From Deinococcus sp. (GTDB lineage Bacteria; Deinococcota; Deinococci; Deinococcales; Deinococcaceae), in the NCBI RefSeq assembly GCF_018260405.1, contig NZ_JAGLBG010000130.1, positions 1 to 5,075 on the forward strand: DNA of 5,075 nt, written 5' to 3'. The notes beneath the pieces are model-generated. The model did not search any database. It was not told where the DNA came from and saw nothing but the letters and a program-made list of their open reading frames with translations. Of the stretch, positions 1-5,075 are shown one piece after another (position 1 is the stretch's first letter; each line of letters opens with the position of its first letter). The position numbers and the translations under genes were made by a program.

Positions 1-191
1 CTCCAGCGATTGTGCGCCTGATGAAGAGGGCAGCATGGATACTCCGACGATATGGGCCTCAGACAGCCTCTAAGGAAACATACAGAATTGGCGCCGTAGA
101 CTCGCAGTGCGGCTGGCCGAGCGGGTCTGGGCGCTTTTCCCGGATACGCCTGTAGCCAGGAGCGACTTATCAGAGACGTTTTTCCAACAGG
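1..191. other. Left-edge region without a confident gene
   Basis: No convincing coding region is seen here. On the minus strand an ATG at 36..34 has a GGAG five bases upstream and opens a frame (MLPSSSGAQSLE) that runs off the left edge. It could be the first 12 codons of a divergent gene. On the plus strand one frame is open from the edge to TAG at 153-155 (about 50 codons) and another to TAA at 71-73 (23 codons). Neither gives a recognisable protein, and their third-position GC is not raised as it is in the real genes nearby. Either could be the tail of an upstream gene. If the minus-strand start is real, the stretch 37-226 is a divergent promoter region between it and the photolyase fusion. 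Confidence 0.35.
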
Positions 192-226
192 TTCTCAGGC
201 TCCCAGGGGTGCTTTAAAGTGTCGGG
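192..226 (+). promoter_or_regulatory. Leaderless-type promoter of the photolyase-UDG gene
   Basis: A TAAAGT box (215-220) fits the TANNNT -10 consensus of Deinococcus promoters. Six bases separate it from the GTG at 227, so transcription could begin at the start codon itself. TTCTCA (192-197) lies 17 bp upstream of the -10 and matches TTGACA at 4 of 6 positions. There is no ribosome binding site next to 227: the AGGGG at 205-209 is 17 bases away, and an in-frame TAA (215-217) prevents any earlier start. Leaderless mRNAs are reported as common in Deinococcus. The leaderless reading is inferred from this spacing and was not measured. No radiation/desiccation response palindrome is visible nearby. 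Confidence 0.55.
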
Positions 227-2524
227 GTGCCTTCGTCTCTCGCTGTACAGGTGGTGTGGTTCAAGAAAGACTTGCGTATACGTGACCACGCACCCCTGTG
301 GGAAGCCGCGCAGCGCGGACGGGTGCTGCCGCTGTACATCTACGAACCTGAGCAGCTGCACCATGAGGAATTTGACGGCCATCACCTGCGCTATCTCAAT
401 GACTGCCTGGACGAGTTGCGCCTTCGCCTGACGGCCCTGGGAGCGCCCCTGATTATCCGACAGGGTGAAGTGACTGAGGTGCTTGAGCAGCTGAGCCGGG
501 AAACCGAGATTGCGGCGCTCTGGGCACACGAGGAAACCGGCAACATGGTCAGCTTCCAGCGCGACCTGCGCGTGCATGCCTGGGCACGCGCGCGCGGCCT
601 TCCCTTTACGGAGGTAGCGCAAAACGGGGTGGTGCGCCGTTTGAAGAGCCGGGGAGAGGGCGGGCGCGACAGCTGGGCCGACCTGTGGGAAGAGCGTATG
701 TCCGCCCCACTGGTGCCGCCGCCAAGAGCGCTGCGCGGTGCCGACCTGCCGCCGCTTGGCCTGCTCACGCACGCTGAACTGGGGGTACCGCTCAGTGCCA
801 AGACCATTCCTACGGGCGGCGAGCATGAGGCGCAGGCCACCTTGAGGTCCTTTCTTACGGTGCGCGGGGTCAACTACATGCGCGAAATGAGCAGCCCCCT
901 GAGCGCCGAGACAAGCTGTTCGCGGCTTTCGGCCCCGCTCGCCTTCGGAACGGTTTCTCTACGGGACGTGTTGCAGGCTACGCGGCAGCGGCTGGCCGCC
1001 GTGACAGGTGACCCCGCCGCTGATCCACGCTGGGTGCGCTCGCTGCGGTCCTATGAATCGCGGCTGCATTGGCACTGTCACTTTATCCAGCGGCTCGAGA
1101 GTGAACCGGAAATGGAGTGGCGTAACCTTAACCCGGTCTTCGACGGCTTGCGCCCCGATGTGGGCGAACCAGACTGGAATCAGGAACACTTCGGGCGTTG
1201 GCAGGCCGGGCAGACAGGGTATCCACTGGTAGACGCCTGTCTGCGGATGCTGCTGGCGACCGGCTGGCTAAACTTCCGGATGCGCGCCATGCTGGTGTCT
1301 TTTTCCAGCCAACTGCTCTGGCTTCACTGGCGGCAGCCCGGCTTGTACCTGGCACGGCAGTGGCTCGACAACGAGCCGGGGATTCACTGGTCGCAGATGC
1401 AGATGCAGAGCAGTACCGTCGGGATCAACCGTGTCCGCATCTACAATCCGGTGCGGCAATCCCGTGAACAAGACCCCCAGGGCGAGTTTACTCGCCGCTG
1501 GGTGCCGGAACTCGCTGGTGTGCCTACCGACTTTATTCACGCGCCCTGGGAATGGAGTGGAGCAGGGCGACTGGTTTACCCGCCGCCAGTCGTCGATGCG
1601 CCCCGGGCAGCCCGGCTTGCCAGAGAACGGATTTTTGCGCTCAGGGCGACGGATGATTTTGAACGCGAGGCCCAGCGGCTGTACGTCAAGCACGGTAGCC
1701 GGAAGAAGGCGGCGCAGCGTGCTCAGCGGCGGGAAGCGGGGCTACCGGAAAAACCAGCGCCGCGCCGGGTGACTCGGCGTCACCAGGAAATGAGGGGCCA
1801 GCCGGATCTGTTTGGCCTCGCCGTTCCGAAGGGTGCGCCGCTGTACCCAGCCAACCTGCCCGAAGATTGGAAAGAGGCGCTCGCTGACGAGTTCTCTGCG
1901 CCGTACTTCCATGATCTCAAGGATTTTCTGGTGGAGGAACGTCGCAAACACACCATTTACCCGCCAGCCCCCGACGTGTTCAATGCGCTGCGCTACACGC
2001 CGCTTACCCAGGTCAAGGTCCTTATTCTTGGGCAAGACCCTTACCACGGACCCGGTCAGGCGCACGGCCTGAGCTTCAGCGTGCAGCCTGGCCTGCGTAT
2101 TCCACCGAGCCTGCGTAACATCTACAGAGAACTGGCAGAAGACATTCCGGGGTTTGTCGCTCCCAGACACGGTGATCTCAGGGCCTGGGCCGTGCAGGGC
2201 GTGCTGCTGCTGAACGCGGTGCTGACAGTGCGGGCCGGGCAAGCGGGTAGTCACCAGGGCAGAGGATGGGAGCAGTTTACCGACGCCGTCATCAAGGCCG
2301 TGAATGCCCAGGAGGAACGGGTCGTGTTTGTGCTGTGGGGGAGTTACGCCCGCAGGAAGAAGAAGTTGATCACCGGAAAAAATCACGTGGTGATTGAGTC
2401 GGGGCACCCGTCCCCGCTGAGCGAACAGTACTTTCTGGGAACCCGGCCCTTTTCCAGGGTCAATGCCGCCCTGGAGCAGCGCGGACGCACCCCGGTAGAG
2501 TGGCGGTTACCGGAAGGCCCGTAG
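227..2524 (+). CDS. Photolyase/cryptochrome-family flavoprotein fused to uracil-DNA glycosylase
   Basis: This is one 765-codon frame with two repair enzymes. Residues 8-130 are the photolyase antenna-type Rossmann domain (VVWFKKDLRIRDHAPL at 9-24, LPLYIYEPE at 34-42). Residues about 200-450 are the helical FAD-binding domain: SRLHWHCHFIQRLE (278-291), GQTGYPLVDACLR (328-340), GWLNFRMRAML (346-356), RIYNPVRQ (404-411), RRWVPEL (423-429). Residues 522-765 are a complete family-1 uracil-DNA glycosylase: GQDPYH with catalytic D604, F617, N663, and HPSPLS with H727 and intercalating L731. The linker (about 491-521) is basic. The predicted jobs are light-driven reversal of pyrimidine dimers and excision of uracil, both cytoplasmic on DNA. 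The GTG start is fixed by an in-frame TAA at 215 and the leaderless promoter. The FAD-proximal tryptophan of the E. coli electron-transfer triad (W382) aligns with M391, and N378 with H387; only W368 (E. coli W359) is plain. Related bacterial photolyase homologues appear, from memory, to share this, so it may mark a subfamily. Damage specificity, or a cryptochrome role, cannot be read from sequence. Confidence 0.93.
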   Translation: MPSSLAVQVVWFKKDLRIRDHAPLWEAAQRGRVLPLYIYEPEQLHHEEFDGHHLRYLNDCLDELRLRLTALGAPLIIRQGEVTEVLEQLSRETEIAALWAHEETGNMVSFQRDLRVHAWARARGLPFTEVAQNGVVRRLKSRGEGGRDSWADLWEERMSAPLVPPPRALRGADLPPLGLLTHAELGVPLSAKTIPTGGEHEAQATLRSFLTVRGVNYMREMSSPLSAETSCSRLSAPLAFGTVSLRDVLQATRQRLAAVTGDPAADPRWVRSLRSYESRLHWHCHFIQRLESEPEMEWRNLNPVFDGLRPDVGEPDWNQEHFGRWQAGQTGYPLVDACLRMLLATGWLNFRMRAMLVSFSSQLLWLHWRQPGLYLARQWLDNEPGIHWSQMQMQSSTVGINRVRIYNPVRQSREQDPQGEFTRRWVPELAGVPTDFIHAPWEWSGAGRLVYPPPVVDAPRAARLARERIFALRATDDFEREAQRLYVKHGSRKKAAQRAQRREAGLPEKPAPRRVTRRHQEMRGQPDLFGLAVPKGAPLYPANLPEDWKEALADEFSAPYFHDLKDFLVEERRKHTIYPPAPDVFNALRYTPLTQVKVLILGQDPYHGPGQAHGLSFSVQPGLRIPPSLRNIYRELAEDIPGFVAPRHGDLRAWAVQGVLLLNAVLTVRAGQAGSHQGRGWEQFTDAVIKAVNAQEERVVFVLWGSYARRKKKLITGKNHVVIESGHPSPLSEQYFLGTRPFSRVNAALEQRGRTPVEWRLPEGP
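1790..2524 (+). other. ung: Uracil-DNA glycosylase module of the fusion, with vestigial start
   Basis: Codon 522 is an ATG (1790) where MRGQPDLFGL begins. This corresponds to the N-terminus of stand-alone Deinococcus UDG as I recall it (M-x-x-QPDLFGL). The module is therefore a full-length enzyme of 244 residues, near the usual length for the family. It could also be translated separately from 1790, but the only Shine-Dalgarno-like bases (AGGA, 1785-1788) lie too close to the ATG to work well. A TGA in another frame overlaps the ATG (ATGA, 1790-1793), the layout of coupled neighbouring genes. The fusion could thus have arisen from an overlapping gene pair by a small indel in the linker. This origin is inferred. 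The catalytic residues D604, N663 and H727 (fusion numbering) are intact, so activity is expected. Confidence 0.85.
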
Positions 2525-2652
2525 CGGTTTGTGATTTTCTTGTCTGAGAGCGATTTCGCAGGCTGCATTTAGAGCAGTTCTCCGAAATGATGGGCACGTC
2601 GGAACAACACCGCCGCCCCCTTCATTCTAAGTCCTGCTCTTTCTTTTTTACC

Positions 2653-2668
2653 TGTTCCACGTGGCAAA
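2653..2668 (+). other. parS-like partial palindrome
   Basis: TGTTCCACGTGGCAAA matches the ParB-binding parS consensus (TGTTNCACGTGAAACA) at 13 of 16 positions, counting the N. The left half and the central CACGTG are perfect; three of the last five bases differ. The core CCACGTGG (2657-2664) is an 8-bp perfect palindrome. It may be a degenerate parS, another factor's site, or chance beside the terminator hairpin, whose left arm it overlaps. Confidence 0.2.
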
Positions 2669-2698
2669 AAGATGGTCAAAAGAGCACCATCTTTTTGC
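2664..2698. terminator. Bidirectional rho-independent-type terminator hairpin
   Basis: GCAAAAAGATGGT (2664-2676) and ACCATCTTTTTGC (2686-2698) are perfect 13-bp inverted repeats around a 9-base loop. The core stem GATGGT/ACCATC is preceded by A5 and followed by T5, so it reads as a stem plus U-tract on either strand. It lies 140 bp after the UDG stop and just ahead of the promoter of the next operon, where it would insulate the two units. The stem is GC-poor for a terminator. It sits inside the MITE-like segment, so it may instead, or in addition, be an element's internal palindrome. Confidence 0.6.
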
Positions 2699-2725
2699 AA
2701 AATGCTCTAGGCACAACTTCTGAGG

Positions 2726-2731
2726 TATAGT
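2726..2731 (+). promoter_or_regulatory. Probable -10 box of the transhydrogenase-lactonase operon
   Basis: TATAGT matches the -10 consensus at 5 of 6 positions and lies 52 bases before the start codon, giving a leader of about 45 bases. No good -35 is found at 16-18 bp: TGCTCT (2703-2708), the end of the MITE-like repeat, occupies that place. This suggests an activator-dependent promoter or an element-supplied upstream part. CTGAGG (2720-2725) and CTTAGG (2732-2737) flank the box as imperfect direct repeats 12 bp apart, a possible operator. Confidence 0.45.
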
Positions 2732-2737
2732 CTTAGG

Positions 2738-2777
2738 CGTACCAACACAACAACCAACACCAGCACAACAAGGGAGG
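2738..2777 (+). promoter_or_regulatory. CA-rich leader and ribosome binding site
   Basis: The leader consists of repeated CCAACAC and ACAACA words with almost no G or T between 2741 and 2770, so it should be unstructured. It ends in AGGGAGG (2771-2777), a strong Shine-Dalgarno sequence. That site is 6 bases from ATG 2784 but only 3 from GTG 2781, which favours the ATG as the start of the transhydrogenase gene. Confidence 0.65.
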
Positions 2778-2783
2778 ACTGTG

Positions 2784-4064
2784 ATGAGCGACGAACTTCG
2801 TCATGAATCGCTGTTTACGGTAGAGGCTACGCCTGTCAAATTCGGGCCGGGGGCCGCATACGACGCTGGCTGGGAGATGAAGCGCCTGGGTGGTCAGCGG
2901 GCCTTCGTCGTGATTGACCCGGAGGTGCAGCGCCTGGGGATCGCTGAGCACATCCTTGAATCGTTAAGGGCAGTGGGACTTGACCTGGTGCTGTACTCGG
3001 ATGTGGATACCGAGCCGTCTATTGAGGCCCTGGAGAGAGCGGTGCAGGCTGCCAGAAGCGCACATCCCGATTCCTTTGTGGCGATTGGTGGGGGAAGCAC
3101 TATCGACACCGCAAAAGTCGCCAACCTGCTGGTCACGCATGGCGGCGAAATCATGGATTACGTCAATCCACCTGTGGGCGCTGGAAAGAAACCGCCTTCG
3201 CCGCTGAAGCCTCTGCTGGCTATTCCTACCACGGCGGGCAGCGGTTCTGAGGCCACCACGGTCGCCATCCTCGATATTCCCAAGCTGAAAATCAAAACGG
3301 GCATCAGTCATAGGTACATGCGGCCTGCCCAGGCCATCGTGGACCCGGAACTGGCCCGCTCTGCGCCGGGTGCCGTTATTGCCTCAGCCGGGTTGGATGT
3401 GGTTTGTCATGCTGCCGAGAGTTTCCTGAGTCGCCCGTATACCACCCGTGAACGTCCAGCGACTCCTGATGACCGTCCACCCTATCAGGGCAGCAACCCG
3501 GTGGCCGATTTGTGGTCAGCTCAGGCACTGAGATATGGGGGGCAGTACCTGCGCCGCGCTGTCAAAGACGGAGACGATGTAGAAGCGCGCGGCTTCATGA
3601 TGCTCAGCGCGACAATGGCAGGCATTGGATTTGGGTCGGCGGGTGTGCATATTCCGCATTCGTGTGCTTACCCCATTGCGGGCCTTAAGCACCAGTACCG
3701 CGACCCCGGTTACCCTGGCGACAAGGTGTTCGTGCCGCACGGCTGTAGCGTGATTGTGACCTCGCCTGCGTCGTTCCGCTTTACCTTTGATGCCGACCCC
3801 GCCAAACACATCCAGGCTGCTGAATTCCTGACAGGAGAGCAGTACGCCCCGGATGACCGTGACGCCCTGCCCAAGGCCCTCCTAAGTCTGATGAAGGACG
3901 TGGGGGCACCGAGTGGGGTGGCCGCCCTCGGCTACGACGAATCCGATATTCCTGCCCTGATTGACGGGGCCTTGAAGCAGCAACGCTTACTGGCGGTGGC
4001 CCCCAAACAGCCGACCCGCGACGACCTTGACCAAATTTTCCGTCAGTCCATGCACAACTGGTAA
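2784..4064 (+). CDS. Hydroxyacid-oxoacid transhydrogenase-type iron alcohol dehydrogenase
   Basis: The product (426 residues) is a group III metal-dependent alcohol dehydrogenase. The nucleotide-binding half has GGGSTIDTAK (102-111) and IPTTAGSGSE (147-156). The metal ligands known from FucO map to D205, H209, H292 and H319. Features of the ADHFE1/HOT branch rather than ordinary alcohol dehydrogenases are the RPPYQGSNP insertion (231-239), Tyr (Y296) where most family members have the second His, and VPHGCSVIVTSPA (317-329). It is also about 40 residues longer than ordinary members. HOT oxidises 4-hydroxybutyrate to succinic semialdehyde while reducing 2-oxoglutarate to 2-hydroxyglutarate, with the nucleotide kept bound. 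The enzyme should be cytosolic. The lactonase gene starts 20 bp downstream, so the substrate is probably 4-hydroxybutyrate released there. It plays the part of Agrobacterium BlcB. The start is ATG 2784 by ribosome-site spacing; GTG 2781 would add one Met. An NAD(H)-dependent 4-hydroxybutyrate dehydrogenase is the main alternative. Confidence 0.9.
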   Translation: MSDELRHESLFTVEATPVKFGPGAAYDAGWEMKRLGGQRAFVVIDPEVQRLGIAEHILESLRAVGLDLVLYSDVDTEPSIEALERAVQAARSAHPDSFVAIGGGSTIDTAKVANLLVTHGGEIMDYVNPPVGAGKKPPSPLKPLLAIPTTAGSGSEATTVAILDIPKLKIKTGISHRYMRPAQAIVDPELARSAPGAVIASAGLDVVCHAAESFLSRPYTTRERPATPDDRPPYQGSNPVADLWSAQALRYGGQYLRRAVKDGDDVEARGFMMLSATMAGIGFGSAGVHIPHSCAYPIAGLKHQYRDPGYPGDKVFVPHGCSVIVTSPASFRFTFDADPAKHIQAAEFLTGEQYAPDDRDALPKALLSLMKDVGAPSGVAALGYDESDIPALIDGALKQQRLLAVAPKQPTRDDLDQIFRQSMHNW

Positions 4065-4084
4065 AGACCAGAAAGGGGCCGAAG

Positions 4085-4906
4085 ATGACCGATACTAGGC
4101 AGTTAGAAAAGCAGCAGGACACGCCCATCCGCCTCTACATGTTTCAATCCGGCACCCTCAAATGCAAGACCAACAACATTAAAATGAACGCCGACCCCGC
4201 TCCTTACGAAATCCCGGTGCCGTGGTACCTGATCACCCATCCCAAGGGAAATGTCGTAATTGACGGTGGCAACGCGGTGGAGTGCGCCACCGATCCCGAA
4301 GGCCACTGGGGCGGAATTACCACGGTGTACTGGCCCGACATGACCCCTGAGCAGGGCGTAGAAGCCCAACTGCAAAAGCTAGGCATTGCGAAAGACAGCG
4401 TCCGGTATGTGCTGCAAAGTCACCTGCACCTTGACCATACGGGGGCCATCGGCCGCTTTCCAAAGGCCACGCATATCGTGCAGCGCAATGAATACGAGTA
4501 TGCCTTTACGCCCGACTGGTTCGCGGCGGGCGGATACATCCGCAAGGATTTTGATAAGCCCGGTCTGAAGTGGCAATTCCTGAACGGCGAAGCCACCGAC
4601 GGTTACGACCTGTATGGCGATGGCGTGATTCGTATGTTCTATACACCTGGTCATGCTCCCGGCCACCAGAGCTTTTTAGTTAGTCTTCCCAGCGCTGAAA
4701 AATACCTGCTGGCTGTAGACGCCGCTTACACCGTCGACCATTGGGAAGAAAAAGCCCTGCCCGGTTTTCTGGCAAGCACGGTAGACACGGTTCGCAGCGT
4801 GCAAAAACTCCGGGCGCTGGCGGAACATGAGGAGGCCCATGTGGTCACAGGTCATGACCCGGACGCCTGGCCTTCGTTCAAACAGGCCCCCGCTTATTAC
4901 GACTGA
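4085..4906 (+). CDS. blcC: AttM/BlcC-type lactonase (gamma-butyrolactone / acyl-homoserine lactone)
   Basis: The protein (273 residues) is a metallo-beta-lactamase-fold hydrolase. The zinc motif SHLHLDH gives H113, H115, D117 and H118; H190 (YTPGH), D212 and H257 (VTGHDPD) complete the two-metal site. Y215 stands where the catalytic-site tyrosine of AHL lactonase AiiA (Y194) lies. Much of the chain, for example RLYMFQSGTLKCK (16-28), AFTPDWFAAGGYIRKDFDKP (140-159) and DHWEEKALPGFLASTVDTV (218-236), reads very like remembered Agrobacterium AttM/BlcC. That enzyme opens gamma-butyrolactone to 4-hydroxybutyrate and also cleaves acyl-homoserine lactones. There is no signal peptide, so it should be cytosolic. 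The N-terminus is about ten residues longer than AttM. The start is supported by AGGGG (4074-4078) six bases before the ATG. The 20-bp gap after the transhydrogenase gene implies one transcript. True substrate preference cannot be read from sequence. Confidence 0.92.
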   Translation: MTDTRQLEKQQDTPIRLYMFQSGTLKCKTNNIKMNADPAPYEIPVPWYLITHPKGNVVIDGGNAVECATDPEGHWGGITTVYWPDMTPEQGVEAQLQKLGIAKDSVRYVLQSHLHLDHTGAIGRFPKATHIVQRNEYEYAFTPDWFAAGGYIRKDFDKPGLKWQFLNGEATDGYDLYGDGVIRMFYTPGHAPGHQSFLVSLPSAEKYLLAVDAAYTVDHWEEKALPGFLASTVDTVRSVQKLRALAEHEEAHVVTGHDPDAWPSFKQAPAYYD

Positions 4907-4940
4907 GTGACCGCAGAAGCCACGCGCTATCAAGAAACTT

Positions 4941-4953
4941 GAGTACGGTGCTC
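4941..4953. promoter_or_regulatory. Imperfect palindrome, possible operator
   Basis: GAGTACGGTGCTC is a 13-bp near-palindrome (GAG-AC-G-GT-CTC) with one non-complementary pair. It sits between the lactonase stop and the next frame. It could be a regulator's site or a weak hairpin without a U-tract. No matching copy is seen ahead of the operon at 2700-2780. Confidence 0.2.
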
Positions 4954-4972
4954 TGACGGCCTGACAAACTTT

Positions 4973-5075
4973 ATGAGAGAGGGCGTAAAACTAGTGTCCA
5001 GCCGACTTCAAGCGTCGTTATGGGGTCAGGAAATTTCTTCTTCCGCTTTCCCAGAGGTTCTGGGTCTGGCCCACC
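4973..5075 (+). CDS. Unrecognised protein, N-terminal fragment cut by window edge
   Basis: A frame opens at ATG 4973 (MREGVKLVSSRLQ...) and stays open for 34 codons to the right edge. An in-frame GTG at 4994 is an alternative start. It has GAGGG (4979-4983) ten bases upstream, whereas the ATG has no Shine-Dalgarno sequence. The visible residues are soluble-looking, with no signal peptide or membrane segment, and I cannot assign a family. They do not resemble the start of the succinic semialdehyde dehydrogenase that would complete the lactone pathway. The position 66 bp after the lactonase on the same strand leaves open whether it belongs to that operon or is a regulator with its own promoter. 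CTGACA (4961-4966) with TAAAAC (4986-4991) is a poor promoter at 19-bp spacing. Confidence 0.4.
   Translation, partial: MREGVKLVSSRLQASLWGQEISSSAFPEVLGLAH

Larger units (their letters stand above)
2570..2709. repeat. MITE-like non-coding repeat candidate with TA flanks
   Basis: The segment between TA (2570-2571) and TA (2708-2709) is 136 bp. It begins GAGCA (2572-2576) and ends TGCTC (2703-2707). The first 19 bases and the reverse complement of the last 19 agree at 13 positions. Terminal inverted repeats with a TA duplication are the signature of IS630/Tc1-mariner elements and their short non-autonomous derivatives. Inside are two further inverted copies of the same word: CTGCTCT at 2634-2640 (complement of AGAGCAG at 2571-2577) and AGAGCA at 2681-2686 (complement of TGCTCT at 2703-2708). 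There is no coding capacity. The TA could be chance, so this stays a candidate. Deinococcus genomes do carry families of small non-coding repeats. Confidence 0.35.

Noticed and set aside
170..826. A 218-codon minus-strand frame opposite the photolyase N-terminus
   Set aside because: The plus strand has clear photolyase motifs. The minus product looks low in order and rich in R, P and Q, and no promoter or ribosome site supports it.
1431..1772. A 113-codon plus-strand frame ending at the TGA near the junction, considered as an original photolyase C-terminus
   Set aside because: Its protein resembles no photolyase, while the main frame keeps family motifs through about residue 490. Only the position of its stop is of interest for the junction.
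1742..2407. A 221-codon minus-strand frame opposite the UDG domain
   Set aside because: It lies entirely inside a region whose plus strand has all the catalytic UDG motifs. Its product has no recognisable domain and is the usual antisense shadow in GC-rich DNA.
2551..2560. GCGA-TT-TCGC inverted repeat shortly after the UDG stop, as a terminator
   Set aside because: A 4-bp stem with a 2-base loop and no T-tract cannot terminate; the hairpin at 2664-2698 is far better.
2781..2783. GTG as start of the transhydrogenase gene
   Set aside because: It is only 3 bases from the Shine-Dalgarno sequence. The adjacent ATG at 2784 has the normal 6-base spacing.
4907..4942. Tiny frame GTG...TGA (11 codons) immediately after the lactonase stop
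   Set aside because: It is too short, with no independent ribosome site and no recognisable peptide; it is probably chance.
1..5075. CRISPR arrays, tRNA or rRNA genes, transposase genes, toxin-antitoxin pairs
   Set aside because: No regularly spaced repeats, cloverleaf or rRNA-like sequence, or such proteins were seen on either strand.

Overview
The window looks like a piece of a Deinococcus (or close Deinococcota) chromosome. The best evidence is the uracil-DNA glycosylase half of the first gene. It reads almost residue for residue like remembered Deinococcus UDG, including the QPDLFGL start, the PPAPDVFNALRYTPL stretch and the KKKLITGKNHVVIESGHPSPLS tail. GC-rich codon choice and a leaderless-type promoter ahead of the first gene fit this. 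All confident genes lie on the plus strand. No similarity search was run, so family calls rest on motif recognition.

Layout: 1-226 holds no confident gene, only possible gene ends at the left edge and, at 192-226, a promoter that places the start of the next gene. 227-2524 is one uninterrupted 765-codon frame joining a cryptochrome/photolyase-family flavoprotein (about residues 1-500) to a complete family-1 uracil-DNA glycosylase (residues 522-765). 2525-2783 is non-coding. It contains a 136-bp MITE-like segment with TA at both ends, a strong 13-bp hairpin that looks like a bidirectional terminator, a parS-like half palindrome, a TATAGT -10 box and a CA-rich leader. 2784-4064 encodes a hydroxyacid-oxoacid transhydrogenase-type iron alcohol dehydrogenase. 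Twenty bases later, 4085-4906 encodes an AttM/BlcC-type metallo-beta-lactamase-fold lactonase. After a short gap with an imperfect palindrome, an unrecognised frame opens at 4973 and runs off the right edge.

Two functional units follow. The first is a light- and base-repair fusion. Cytosine in a UV dimer deaminates quickly, so reversing such a dimer leaves uracil, and a photolyase joined to a uracil glycosylase could deal with both lesions. The second is a two-gene operon resembling Agrobacterium blcBC. The lactonase would open gamma-butyrolactone (or an acyl-homoserine lactone) to 4-hydroxybutyrate, and the transhydrogenase would convert that to succinic semialdehyde while reducing 2-oxoglutarate. 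The semialdehyde dehydrogenase expected to finish the route (blcA) is not in the window.
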